The notes: generated by a model from the letters alone, not told the origin. A stretch of 53,338 bases of DNA from an uncultured Roseovarius sp. (GCF_947259555.1 NZ_CAMYMD010000087.1:1-53338); one strand, 5' to 3'. Numbered from the stretch's first letter, positions 42,452 through 51,101 are shown. Program-made: numbers and translations.

Positions 42452-43810
42452 TTATTCTCCCGGAACAGGGTTTGCAGGGCCGGGCGCGATCACCTCGGAT
42501 TTGCGCACGACCAGCATGGAATAGAGGAACAGCAAGGCCCCGATCACCACCGCCGCACCGGCACCGAACCGCATCAGGTAGAACACCGACAGGCTGTCCT
42601 GCACCGGCATGTAGTAGTCGCCGATCACGCGCTGCATATGCGTCTGGATGGTGCCCGCGAAGGTCAGCACGAAGGTCATGAAGGCCATGCCGCCGGTCAT
42701 CAGCCAGAAGGACGCCATGTTCAGCACCTGGTTATAGGGCGCGCGGCCCCGCAGCATCGGCATCGCATAGGTAAAGATCGCGAGGTTCAGCGCCACATAG
42801 GCCCCATAAAAGGCGAGGTGGCCGTGGGCTGCGGTGATCTGCGTGCCGTGGCTGTAGAAGTTCACCCCGTGCAGCGTGTGCAGAAAGCCCCAGACCCCGG
42901 CCCCGAAGAAGGCGACCGTGCTCGACCCGAGCGACCACAAGAGCGCGGCCTTGTTGGGATGGTTCTTGCGGCCTTTCCAGACCATGACGAAGGCAAACGA
43001 CATCATCAGGAAGAACGGGATCACCTCGAAGGTCGAGAAGATCGAGCCGACCCATTGCCAGTAGCCCGGCAGACCGATCCAGTAGAAATGGTGCCCGGTC
43101 CCGAGAATGCCCGAGAAAAGCGCCGTGGCGACGATGACATAGAGCCATTTTTCCACCACTTCGCGGTCCACCCCGGTCAGCTTCAGGAGCAGGAAGGCAA
43201 GGATTGCAGCCATCACCAATTCCCAGGTCGCCTCGACCCAAAGATGGACGACGAACCACCAGTACATCTTGTCGAGGCTGAGGTTGTCGGGGTTGATGAA
43301 GGCAAAAACCCAGAGCAGCGACAACAGCCAGAGCCCCATCAGCAGCACGTTGGTGATCGCGGTCTTCTTGCCCGCCAGCACCGTCATCGAGATGTTGAGC
43401 AGAAAGATCAGCGCCGCGACGAGAATGCCGAACTTGACCCACAAGGGTTGTTCGAGAAACTCGCGCCCGCCATGGATGCCCATCAGATAGGAGCCCACGG
43501 CCCCCAACGTTCCCACAACGAGAATGATAAGCTGCAGATAGGCCAGCTTGGGCGACCAGATCTCACGCTCCGATTCCTCAGGCACGAGAAAATAGGCGGC
43601 CCCGAAAAAGCCCAGCAACAGCCAGACGATCAGGGCGTTGGTGTGGATCATGCGGATGATGTTGAACGGCAGGATCTCGGCCAGAAAGTTGGGCGAGACA
43701 TAGACCCAGCCCGCCAGCAGCCCGCCCAGCACCTGAATGCCAAAGAGGGCCATCGCCACGACGAAATAGTAGAGCGCGACTTTTTGTGATTGGTATTTCA
43801 TGAGGTTCAC
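42452..43810 (-). CDS. norB: Nitric oxide reductase subunit B (cytochrome b)
   Basis: This is the catalytic haem b/non-haem iron subunit (452 residues, twelve membrane helices) of cytochrome c-dependent NO reductase, which reduces NO to N2O. Histidine ligands are visible in NIIRMIHTNALIVWLLLGFF, WWFVVHLWVEATWELVMAAI, GTGHHFYWIGLPGYWQWVGS and SHGTQITAAHGHLAFYGAYV. Ligand glutamates lie in the ATWEL and FSTFEVIPF regions. It lies three bases after norC. Confidence 0.97.
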   Translation of the reverse strand: MNLMKYQSQKVALYYFVVAMALFGIQVLGGLLAGWVYVSPNFLAEILPFNIIRMIHTNALIVWLLLGFFGAAYFLVPEESEREIWSPKLAYLQLIILVVGTLGAVGSYLMGIHGGREFLEQPLWVKFGILVAALIFLLNISMTVLAGKKTAITNVLLMGLWLLSLLWVFAFINPDNLSLDKMYWWFVVHLWVEATWELVMAAILAFLLLKLTGVDREVVEKWLYVIVATALFSGILGTGHHFYWIGLPGYWQWVGSIFSTFEVIPFFLMMSFAFVMVWKGRKNHPNKAALLWSLGSSTVAFFGAGVWGFLHTLHGVNFYSHGTQITAAHGHLAFYGAYVALNLAIFTYAMPMLRGRAPYNQVLNMASFWLMTGGMAFMTFVLTFAGTIQTHMQRVIGDYYMPVQDSLSVFYLMRFGAGAAVVIGALLFLYSMLVVRKSEVIAPGPANPVPGE

Positions 43811-43813
43811 TCC

Positions 43814-44266
43814 TTACCCGGCATCATTGGGCGGCCAGCCCTGCGTGTCGGTTTGATCGGCCCAGCGCAGAAACTCCGCGAGGCCGCGGATATCTTCGTC
43901 ACTGAGGTTGAAATTCGGCATCTGGCGGCGGCCTTCGATGCCGCTCGGCTGGCTTTCCATCCAGCCCTTGAGCACCTCGAAGGCGTCTTCGGGGCTGTCC
44001 TGCACGCCCCAGCGGGTCATCACGTTGCCCACTTCGGGCGCGAAATACGCGCCTTCGCCGTGCAGGCTGTGGCAGTTGATGCAGGAATGCTCTTCCCAGA
44101 CATGCTTGCCGTGGATCACCTCTTCGCTGAGCGCCATGCCCGCCGTCGAGGTTTCGACCACGTATTTGTGGCTGTGGACGGTCATCGCCACGAAGATCAC
44201 GACAAAGAAGATCGAGCCCCCGTAGAAGATGTTGCGCGCCCTCGATTTCGTTAAGATTTCAGCCAT
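43814..44266 (-). CDS. norC: Nitric oxide reductase subunit C (cytochrome c)
   Basis: This is the membrane-anchored cytochrome c subunit (150 residues) that passes electrons to NorB. It has an N-terminal membrane segment (FYGGSIFFVVIFVAMTVHSH) and one haem c site, Cys62-Ile-Asn-Cys65-His66 in EEHSCINCHSLHGEGAYF, with an axial Met probably in RRQMPNFNLSDED. It is first in norCBQD. A perfect dyad, TTGCGCCAGCGCAA, is centred about 65 bases upstream of the start, suggesting control by an NO-sensing Crp/Fnr regulator such as NnrR. Confidence 0.96.
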   Translation of the reverse strand: MAEILTKSRARNIFYGGSIFFVVIFVAMTVHSHKYVVETSTAGMALSEEVIHGKHVWEEHSCINCHSLHGEGAYFAPEVGNVMTRWGVQDSPEDAFEVLKGWMESQPSGIEGRRQMPNFNLSDEDIRGLAEFLRWADQTDTQGWPPNDAG

Positions 44267-44324
44267 GTTCAGGCCTCCTTGAATTCGGGATGACCTGTTT
44301 TAGGCGGGCACTCGGCATGCGAGT

Positions 44325-44338
44325 TTGCGCCAGCGCAA
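44325..44338. promoter_or_regulatory. NnrR/Crp-Fnr-type dyad between norC and the DUF1858 gene
   Basis: TTGCGCCAGCGCAA is a perfect inverted repeat with a two-base centre. It resembles the TTGCG-N4-CGCAA type of site recognised by NnrR in Rhodobacter. The centre is 65 bases from norC and 55 bases from the divergent gene, so one site could serve both promoters. Confidence 0.7.
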
Positions 44339-44386
44339 CGTTTGGCGCGATTGCGCGGCTAGGCTGGTCGGAGAAAGGAGCGCACG

Positions 44387-44599
44387 ATGCGGCACCCCCG
44401 ACCAGATGACCCCGATCTGCCGCTGGCGGATCTGATGACACGATGGCCCCAGACCGTCCCGGTCTTTGTCCGGCACCGGATGCTCTGCGTCGGATGCCTC
44501 GTCAGCCCGTTTCACACGGTGATGGACGCCTGCGCAGAATACGATCTCGACGAAGAGGATTTCCTGGCCGAACTGATCCAGGCGGCGGACCCGGGGTAA
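44387..44599 (+). CDS. DUF1858 domain protein, divergent from nor
   Basis: This is a 70-residue protein with the DUF1858 pattern: LMTRWPQTVPVFVRHRMLCV, then GCLVSPFHTVMDACAEYDLD and a short helical end. The two cysteines in CVGC could bind a metal or sense redox or NO. Related sequences occur as N-terminal parts of ScdA/YtfE-type NO-damage repair proteins and hybrid cluster genes. A strong ribosome site (AAAGGAG) precedes the ATG. Its divergence from norC across a shared NnrR-type dyad suggests NO induction, which is inference. Confidence 0.85.
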   Translation: MRHPRPDDPDLPLADLMTRWPQTVPVFVRHRMLCVGCLVSPFHTVMDACAEYDLDEEDFLAELIQAADPG

Positions 44600-44775
44600 G
44601 ACCGGACCCTCGAAGGCATCGCGTGTTTGCAGGACCGACCAGAGCCGCCTTCTGAACAGTCAATCTTGCCTGTTTCTTGATGGACGGTCCGGATTCTCCA
44701 TCATACACGTCGGTGTTAGACGCCGTGTGCAGCGGATGTTCGCGTTCTGTCGTAGGATTGAGTTTTTCGGGCCTG

Positions 44776-44885
44776 ACCTTACAGCGTTTCGACTTTTCGT
44801 TGAAACAGTCGTAACGCTGTAATTCGTTGTTTTTGCGAAATTTCGAACCGAAAAAGTCTATCAACTTTTTCTGAAATTGCTTTGG
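44776..44885. repeat. Palindromic intergenic repeat resembling a rhizobial dispersed element
   Basis: The 416-base gap 44600-45015 holds no convincing gene but contains a structured, AT-richer block. TTACAGCGTTTCGAC (44779-44793) pairs with GTCGTAACGCTGTAA (44808-44822), 14 of 15 bases, around a 14-base loop. GAAAAAGT and ACTTTTTC pair further on, and CGAAATTTCG is palindromic. On the minus strand it reads AGCAATTTCAGAAAAAGTTG, then GACTTTTTCGGTTCGAAATT with TCGCAAAAACAACGAATTAC and AGCG. This closely resembles the intergenic repeat common in Rhizobiales that starts GAGCAATTCCAGGAAAAGTG. The comparison is from memory. Confidence 0.6.
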
Positions 44886-45015
44886 GGGTGAAGACCAAGT
44901 ACTGAATGTCGGTATGGACGGATAACACCTTACGCTCCTCAAAGGCGTCGCAGTGCGTATCTGGGTACAAACCAATCGATTTGATGTCCTGAACGTGCTT
45001 TTTTCGGGCTCAGGT

Positions 45016-45942
45016 TCAATAAATAGCCGTTACCGGCGTGCTGTCTTCTACCACGACCCCCCGATACATCCCCTCACAGTTGAACGGCATGGCGACTGCC
45101 CCGTCCCGACCGACACAAATCAATCCGCCCGAGCCGCCGATGGCGGTCAGATCGCCCAGGATGACTTGCTGTGCCGCGTCAGTCACCGATTGTCCTGCCA
45201 GCCGCATGCGTGCGTCGATTTCATGCGCGACCGACAGGCGGATATAGGCCTCGCCGTCGCCGGTGGCCGAAACCGCGCAGGTGGCATCGTCCGCGAAGGT
45301 TCCGGCACCGATGATCGGGCTGTCGCCGACACGGCCCCTGCGCTTGGCCGTCATGCCGCCTGTTGATGTCGCGGCGGCGAGATTGCCCGCGCGGTCCAGC
45401 GCGACGGCCCCCACCGTGCCGTGGCGCCGGGCCGGGTCATCGTCGAGCGTGCCATCGGCTTGCATCTTCAGGGTGCTTTGCAGACTGTCCCAGCGGTCCT
45501 GCGTAAAGAAATAGGCCTCGTCCTCAAAGGCCAGGCCCGCGTCGCGCGCGATCTCAAGTGCCCCGTCGCCGACCATAAGCACGTGATCGGTCCGCTCCAT
45601 GACGGCGCGGGCAAGGTGTACAGGGTTGCGCACCCCGGCGATGCCGGCGACCGCCCCGGCCCTGCGGCCGCCGCCGTCCATGATCGCGGCATCCATCTCA
45701 TGCGTGCCATCGCGGGTGAATACCGCGCCGCGCCCGGCATTGAAGAGAGGTTCGTTTTCAAGCGTTTCGACCGCGACTGTGACCGCATCGAGGGCCGTGC
45801 CGTTGCGCGCCAAGACCGCCTCTCCGGCGGCCAGAACGCGCGCGAGGGCGGCGTGGCAGCTGCCCTCGCGTTCGGGCGACATCTCGGCACGAGGCAAGAC
45901 ACCGGCGCCACCGTGAATGGCAAGCACGAACCCTTTGGTCAT
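45016..45942 (-). CDS. iaaA: Isoaspartyl peptidase / L-asparaginase (plant type)
   Basis: This is an Ntn hydrolase (308 residues) that self-cleaves to expose a catalytic Thr and hydrolyses beta-aspartyl dipeptides. The processing site is HGTVGAVA with Thr176; LAIHGGAGVLP opens the protein, and LFNAGRGAVFTRDGTHEMDA, TSTGGMTAKRRGRVGDSPII and CAVSATGDGEAYIRLSVAHE are family hallmarks. It is divergent from cphB and cphA. Beta-Asp-Arg, the product of cyanophycinase, is a natural substrate of this group, so it probably completes cyanophycin breakdown to aspartate and arginine. Confidence 0.95.
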   Translation of the reverse strand: MTKGFVLAIHGGAGVLPRAEMSPEREGSCHAALARVLAAGEAVLARNGTALDAVTVAVETLENEPLFNAGRGAVFTRDGTHEMDAAIMDGGGRRAGAVAGIAGVRNPVHLARAVMERTDHVLMVGDGALEIARDAGLAFEDEAYFFTQDRWDSLQSTLKMQADGTLDDDPARRHGTVGAVALDRAGNLAAATSTGGMTAKRRGRVGDSPIIGAGTFADDATCAVSATGDGEAYIRLSVAHEIDARMRLAGQSVTDAAQQVILGDLTAIGGSGGLICVGRDGAVAMPFNCEGMYRGVVVEDSTPVTAIY

Positions 45943-46034
45943 GGAACACCCCTCCTTGAGTCATTCATAAATGCAGTGTCACAGGTGCCACCGACTTTCT
46001 GGTACCATAATGCCCGAGAAAACCTGTTTGAAAG

Positions 46035-46050
46035 TGTGACAAGCTTGTTA
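46035..46050. promoter_or_regulatory. Operator-like dyad, copy 1, between iaaA and cphB
   Basis: TGTGACAAGCTTGTTA overlaps the dyad GTGACAAGCTTGTTAC, in which only one base pair is mismatched. A second copy (TGTGACAAACTTGTTT) lies 51 bases downstream. The spacing (about five helical turns) and position between divergent genes suggest a common regulator. Confidence 0.5.
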
Positions 46051-46080
46051 CGTTGCGGCGCATCGCATACCGACGTCGAG

Positions 46081-46126
46081 CATATTGTGACAAACTTGTT
46101 TGTGGAGTGACAGTTTCCACAATATG
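46081..46126. promoter_or_regulatory. Operator-like repeat, copy 2, inside a longer inverted repeat before cphB
   Basis: TGTGACAAACTTGTTT (46086-46101) repeats the upstream dyad with three differences. It lies within a perfect 9-base inverted repeat CATATTGTG (46081-46089) and CACAATATG (46118-46126). The block ends 34 bases before the cphB start and may overlap its promoter. Confidence 0.5.
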
Positions 46127-46160
46127 TAGGTCTTGTCTACCGTTGACTGGAGGTCCGTTC

Positions 46161-47021
46161 ATGGACATGTCGATTCGTCCCGTGCCCATAGGAAAACTTG
46201 TCGCTATCGGCGGCGCCGAGGATAAAACCTCGGATACCGAGATTCTGAGGCAGGTTCTGGCACTCAGCCAGAGCTCGGAACCGGTTGTCGGGGTCATCAC
46301 CACGGCCAGCAGTATTCCCGACGATGTTTTCTCTGATTACCGTCAGGTGTTCGAGAGGTTGGGCGCTGGCGACGTACTGGACGTTCGCATCCGCGAGCGC
46401 GCCGATGCGGCCGCACCAGCTATGCTCGACATGCTGTCGCGCAGTGACGTGATCTTTATTTCCGGCGGCGACCAGATGCGCCTGACCAGTATCCTGGGCG
46501 CGTCGGACGCGCTTGGGATGATCCGCAAGCGTTATGACGAGGGCGCTGTCATCGCGGGGACAAGCGCGGGTGCGGCGTGCCAGTCGACCACCATGGTCTA
46601 TGGCGGCCATGCGACGGATTCCCTGCGCAAGGGCGCGGTCAAGATGTCTGCGGGCTTTGGCCTGATCGAGGGCGTGATCATCGACACGCATTTCCTCGAA
46701 CGCGGGCGGTTCTCGCGTCTGATGGAGGTCGGGACGACGAATCCCGAGTATCTCGGCGTTGGTCTCGGAGAAGATGCGGCAGTCCTCTTCGAGAACGATA
46801 CAATTTACGCTTTTGGCCCCGGTCACGTCATCCTCGTTGACAGCTCGGCCATAACCAGTTCCAATGTATTTGATCTTTCTGACGGTGAGGCGGTGAGCGT
46901 CCACAATGTCATAATGCATGCGCTGGTCGACGGGAACGGGTACAGTTTGACGGACCGGCGGGTTCTTGGGCCAACAGAGTCCAGGGCTGGCAGTCTGGAG
47001 CAAAGGAATGCGTATACTTGA
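46161..47021 (+). CDS. cphB: Cyanophycinase
   Basis: This is a serine-type exopeptidase of family S51 (286 residues) that cuts cyanophycin into beta-Asp-Arg dipeptides. It opens GKLVAIGGAEDKTSDTEILR, typical of CphB. FISGGDQMRLTS lies near residues 99-110, and the nucleophile is Ser135 in GTSAGAAC (133-140). IIDTHFLERGRFSRLMEV is also conserved. ATG 46161 is chosen because of the ribosome site TGGAGGT; the earlier in-frame start at 46053 lies in the operator region. It overlaps cphA by 14 bases. Confidence 0.96.
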   Translation: MDMSIRPVPIGKLVAIGGAEDKTSDTEILRQVLALSQSSEPVVGVITTASSIPDDVFSDYRQVFERLGAGDVLDVRIRERADAAAPAMLDMLSRSDVIFISGGDQMRLTSILGASDALGMIRKRYDEGAVIAGTSAGAACQSTTMVYGGHATDSLRKGAVKMSAGFGLIEGVIIDTHFLERGRFSRLMEVGTTNPEYLGVGLGEDAAVLFENDTIYAFGPGHVILVDSSAITSSNVFDLSDGEAVSVHNVIMHALVDGNGYSLTDRRVLGPTESRAGSLEQRNAYT

Positions 47022-49650
47022 GCATCGCGCGCTGCGCGGGCCGAACTATTACAGCCGCTATCAAGCGATTTTCATGCGGCTGGACATCGAGGAACTAGAA
47101 GACCGCCCGAGTGACAAGGTTCCCGGTATTTCCGAAAAACTGGAAGCGGTCATACCTTCAATTCACGAGCATCGCTGCTCGGTGGGTGAGCCGGGCGGAT
47201 TTCTGCAACGGGTGCAAAACGGCACGTTTGCCGGGCACATGGTCGAACATGTGGCCATCGAATTGCAGAACATGCTCGGGTTCTCGGTCGGCTACGGCAA
47301 GACCGTCGACAGCTATGAAACCGGCGTCTACAACGTGGTCTATCGCTACCGCGACGAGGCCACAGGCCTTGCCGCGGGCGAGGCCGCCGTCGAGATCGTT
47401 CAAAAGCTCTACAATAGCGAGTATGTCGATCTTGAGCCGATCATCGAGCACCTCAAAGAGGTGCGGGACGCCAATGCGCTCGGCCCCTCGACAGGGTCGA
47501 TTGTAAATGCAGCCAAGGAGCGCAACATCCCCTGGGTCAATCTGACCGAGGGGACCAGCTATACCCAGCTGGGGCACGGCGTGAAACAGCGCCGCTTTCA
47601 GGCCACGGTGACCGACGAGTCGGGCATCATCGGCCACTCGATCGCCGACGACAAGGACTGGACCAAGCAGATATTGGGCGATGCGGGGATCGCGGTGCCG
47701 CAGGGCTATACCTGCTATTCCTGGGATGAGATCAAGGCGGCCGCCGAATGGATCGGCTGGCCGGTGGTCACCAAGCCACTGGCGGGCAATCACGGGCGCG
47801 GCGTGACCACCGACATCGCCAATATGGTAGATCTGGAATCGGGCTACGAGGCGGCGCTGGCGCGGGTGCGCGACGATTCCGGTGCCGTGATCGTCGAGAG
47901 TTATATCAAGGGCGAGGATCACCGCATCCTGGTGATCGGCGGCAAGATGGTGGCCGCCGCGCGCCGCCGCCCGGCGCATGTCACCGGCGATGGCAAATCG
48001 ACGATCCAGGCGCTGATCGACAAGGCGAACGAGGACCCCCGGCGTGGTGTCGGCCACGAAAACGTGCTGACCCAGATCCATGTGGATGTGCAGACCCACC
48101 GGGTGCTCGAACAGGCCGGGCTCACGCTCGATAGCGTGCCACCCGAGGGCGAGATGGTGTTCCTGAAATCGACGGCCAATATCTCGACCGGCGGCACCGC
48201 CACCGACCTGACCGATGAGGTCCATCCCGATGTCCGCTTTGCGATGGAACGGATCGCGCGGCATGTGGGCCTGGACGTCATCGGCATAGACCTGCTTGCG
48301 GAAACGCTGAGCAAGCCGCTGGACCAGCAGTCGGCGGGCGTGGTCGAGGTCAATGCCGGCCCCGGTTTCCGGATGCACATGGCCCCGACGCATGGCACCC
48401 CGCGCCCGGTGGGCGAGCATGTCGTCGATATGCTGTTTCCCGACCCGACCGACGATGGCCGCATCCCGATCACCGCGATCACCGGCACCAACGGCAAAAC
48501 CACCACGACCCGCCTGACCACGCATATCCTGCGTCAGTCGGGGCATTCGGTGGGCATGGGCTGCACCGGCACGGTGGAGATCGACAACCATGTGATCCTG
48601 CGCGGCGACTATTCCGGTCCGGCGGCGGCACAGGCCGTGCTGCGCGAGCCCACGGTCGAGCATGCGGTGCTCGAGGTCGCGCGCGGCGGCGTCATGCGCC
48701 GCGGTCTGGGCTTTGATGAATGCGATGTCGGTGTATTGCTGAACATCGCGTCGGATCATCTCGGCGAGCGGGATATCCACACGCTGGAAGAGCTGGCACG
48801 CTGCAAGACCGTGGTCGTCGATTCGGTCAAGAAGGAGGGCGGCTATTGCGTGCTCAATGCCGATGATCCTCTGGTGATGGAGCATGGTACATATTGGGCG
48901 CGGGGCGAGATCATCTATTTCACGATGGACCCGGACAACCCCGACCTGCAAGACCACCTGAGCGAGCGGCGCATGGTCGTCACCGTCAAGAACGGGCGTA
49001 TCGTCTTGCTGCGCGGCAAGGTTCTGGTCGATGTGGTGGATGTGAACGATGTGCCCATCGCCTTCGAGGGGCACGCGCCCTTCAACGTGCAGAACGCGAT
49101 GGCCGCTGCCGCCGTGGCACTGGCGCATGGCATCGAGATCGACGATATCCGCGCCGGGCTGCTGACCTTCCACCCGACCCCGGCGCAGATGCCCGGGCGC
49201 ACCAACTATTTCGAGGCCGACGGTGTCTACTGCCTGATCGACTACGGTCACAACGTGCCGGCGCTGGTGGCGTTGGAGCCGCTGGTGAACGGGCTTGGAC
49301 AACAGCGCAAGATCGGCGTGTCGACCGCGCCGGGCAATCGCCGCGACGAAGACCTTGCCGCTCTGGGCGCGCAACTCGCCAAGATGTGTGACGTGCTCTA
49401 CGTCTACGAATCCGATGCGCGCGGGCGCGCCGAGGGCGAGACCGCGGGCCTGATCCGCAAAGGCGCCGCCGACTCCGGATCGGACTGCGCGGTCGAGGTC
49501 ATCATGAAGGAAAAAGACGCCGTTGACCGGGCCATGGCGGATGCCGTGCCGGGCGATTTCCTGCTGTTGCTGGTGGACGATATCACCGGCACAACGGAGC
49601 GGCTCAAGGGACGGAGTTTTCCGGTTCAGTCCGATCTCACCCAGGCTTGA
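47008..49650 (+). CDS. cphA: Cyanophycin synthetase
   Basis: This enzyme (880 residues) builds multi-L-arginyl-poly-L-aspartate from Asp, Arg and ATP. The N-terminal domain (about 1-160) contains His77-x-x-Glu80-His81 in GHMVEHVAIELQ, which resembles a zinc-peptidase motif and may be the primer-generating site described for some synthetases. The ATP-grasp domain (about 165-480) has WPVVTKPLAGNHGRGV and VVEVNAGPGFRMHM. The Mur-ligase-like domain starts near residue 487, with P-loop GTNGKTTTT (493-501), CDVGVLLNIASDHLGERDIH and VYCLIDYGHNVPALVALE. ATG 47008, inside the end of cphB, has ribosome site AAAGGA. Length matches CphA1. Confidence 0.96.
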   Translation: MRILEHRALRGPNYYSRYQAIFMRLDIEELEDRPSDKVPGISEKLEAVIPSIHEHRCSVGEPGGFLQRVQNGTFAGHMVEHVAIELQNMLGFSVGYGKTVDSYETGVYNVVYRYRDEATGLAAGEAAVEIVQKLYNSEYVDLEPIIEHLKEVRDANALGPSTGSIVNAAKERNIPWVNLTEGTSYTQLGHGVKQRRFQATVTDESGIIGHSIADDKDWTKQILGDAGIAVPQGYTCYSWDEIKAAAEWIGWPVVTKPLAGNHGRGVTTDIANMVDLESGYEAALARVRDDSGAVIVESYIKGEDHRILVIGGKMVAAARRRPAHVTGDGKSTIQALIDKANEDPRRGVGHENVLTQIHVDVQTHRVLEQAGLTLDSVPPEGEMVFLKSTANISTGGTATDLTDEVHPDVRFAMERIARHVGLDVIGIDLLAETLSKPLDQQSAGVVEVNAGPGFRMHMAPTHGTPRPVGEHVVDMLFPDPTDDGRIPITAITGTNGKTTTTRLTTHILRQSGHSVGMGCTGTVEIDNHVILRGDYSGPAAAQAVLREPTVEHAVLEVARGGVMRRGLGFDECDVGVLLNIASDHLGERDIHTLEELARCKTVVVDSVKKEGGYCVLNADDPLVMEHGTYWARGEIIYFTMDPDNPDLQDHLSERRMVVTVKNGRIVLLRGKVLVDVVDVNDVPIAFEGHAPFNVQNAMAAAAVALAHGIEIDDIRAGLLTFHPTPAQMPGRTNYFEADGVYCLIDYGHNVPALVALEPLVNGLGQQRKIGVSTAPGNRRDEDLAALGAQLAKMCDVLYVYESDARGRAEGETAGLIRKGAADSGSDCAVEVIMKEKDAVDRAMADAVPGDFLLLLVDDITGTTERLKGRSFPVQSDLTQA

Positions 49651-49720
49651 GGACAAACTGCACCCATTCGGTGCGTCAGCCTCACCGGTGCGCACGCCCT
49701 GAACAGGAAGGACCAACATC

Positions 49721-51019
49721 ATGACCAAGAATGTCTTCGTCGTCGGATTGAACGCGATGAACGCCGAGCGACTGACCCGGTTGCGGGGGGTCGAGGATAT
49801 CGTCTTTCACCCGCTGCTGACCTCCGAGGCGGTCTCGGACACGCAGGAGTTCGACATCCCCGCAATGCTGCGCGAGGCCGAGGCGACGCTCGACGCCTTT
49901 GACGGCTCGATTGACGCCATCGTGGGGTATATCGACTTTCCGGTCTCGACCATGCTGCCGCTCTTGTGCGCGAAATACGGCACCCGCAACGCCTCGCTGG
50001 AGAGCCTGTTGAAATGCGAGCACAAATTCTGGTCGCGCAAGGTCATGGCAGAAGTGGTGCCGGACCACACGCCTACCTTCACCGCATTCGATCCGTTCGA
50101 CGACAACGCCCTCTCCAAGATTGGCGAGGCAGACCTGCGCTTTCCGTTCTTCGTCAAGCCGATCAAATCGTCGGGCTCACGGCTTGGCTTTCGCATCGAC
50201 AGCCCAGAGGATTTCGACTACGCGATTGCCGCCTTTCGGGCAGAAATTGGCCAGATATCCGAGCCGTTCAATTACGTGCTCGATCAGGCGAACCTGCCGG
50301 ATGACATCAAGGCGATCGAAGGACATTATTGCATGGCCGAGCGCGTGATCGGCGGGCGTCAATGCACGGTGGAAGGCTATGTGCATGACGGCGAGGTTGT
50401 CCCCTACGGCACGGTGGATTCGATCCGCTATCCACAGGTCCTCAGCTTTTTCTACTATCTTTATCCCTCAACCCTCCCGCGCCGCGTGCAAGACGAGATG
50501 AACGAGATCACCCGCAAGGTGATGGCGCATATCGGCTATGACAATGCGGGCTTCAACATCGAGTATTACTGGGACGAGGTGCAGAACAAGATCTGGCTGC
50601 TGGAGATCAACACCCGCATCGCGCAGTCGCATTGCGACCTGTTCGAGATGGTGGACGGGGTGAGCCATCAGCAGGTCACGGTCGATCTGGGGCTCGGGCG
50701 CAAGCCCGACATGCCCAGCGGCGAGGGGCCGGAGAATGTCGCCGCCGAATTCTTCTACCGGGTGTTCTTCAACGACGCGACCCTCACACGCGCGCCCTCG
50801 CGCGCCGAGCTGGAGGTCGCCTCGGAACAGGTCGACGGCACGCGCATCGTCTCCTACGTCAAGAAGGGCATGCGCCTGTCGGAGCTGCCCGAGCAGGATG
50901 CCTATAGCTATGCCGTAGCGTCGATCTGGATGGGGGCCAACAAGCAATCCAAGCTGTTGTGGAATTACGAGCAGGTCATGAAGAAGCTGAATTACGAGTT
51001 CAGCGACATCGAGGAATAG
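49721..51019 (+). CDS. ATP-grasp ligase of unknown substrate, linked to cyanophycin genes
   Basis: This is a 432-residue ATP-grasp protein. It starts MTKNVFVVGLNAMNAERLTR with a preATP-grasp-like fold. FPFFVKPIKSSGSRLGFRID is the ATP-binding strand and loop, HYCMAERVIGGRQCTVEGYV is the central sheet, and IWLLEINTRIAQSHCDLFEM carries the Glu-x-Asn metal ligands. This suggests ligation of a carboxylate, usually an amino acid or peptide, to an amine through an acyl phosphate. It is 70 bases after cphA with the ribosome site ACAGGAAGGAC. It is not a second cyanophycin synthetase, since the Mur-type half is absent. A role in capping, extending or modifying cyanophycin-derived peptides is plausible inference. 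Confidence 0.85.
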   Translation: MTKNVFVVGLNAMNAERLTRLRGVEDIVFHPLLTSEAVSDTQEFDIPAMLREAEATLDAFDGSIDAIVGYIDFPVSTMLPLLCAKYGTRNASLESLLKCEHKFWSRKVMAEVVPDHTPTFTAFDPFDDNALSKIGEADLRFPFFVKPIKSSGSRLGFRIDSPEDFDYAIAAFRAEIGQISEPFNYVLDQANLPDDIKAIEGHYCMAERVIGGRQCTVEGYVHDGEVVPYGTVDSIRYPQVLSFFYYLYPSTLPRRVQDEMNEITRKVMAHIGYDNAGFNIEYYWDEVQNKIWLLEINTRIAQSHCDLFEMVDGVSHQQVTVDLGLGRKPDMPSGEGPENVAAEFFYRVFFNDATLTRAPSRAELEVASEQVDGTRIVSYVKKGMRLSELPEQDAYSYAVASIWMGANKQSKLLWNYEQVMKKLNYEFSDIEE

Positions 51020-51101
51020 GCCAACGCCAGCGCTGGACTTTGTGACGCGGGGGCGCGATAGGCTGGGCGCATCGCGTCGCACGTAATGCAGGATAAACGT
51101 C

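Noticed and set aside
44502..44975. A 157-codon minus-strand frame and a 63-codon frame in the gap before iaaA
   Set aside because: The longer one overlaps the DUF1858 gene, and both run through the palindromic repeat. The translations look like repeat sequence, not protein.
47158..49728. An 856-codon open frame on the minus strand across cphA
   Set aside because: It is antisense to a clearly conserved synthetase and arises from the high third-position GC. Its translation is rich in His, Arg, Asp and Gly without any domain. The same holds for long antisense frames at 51000-53153, 22763-24487, 25690-27021, 14209-15612, 15453-16616 and 41843-43789.
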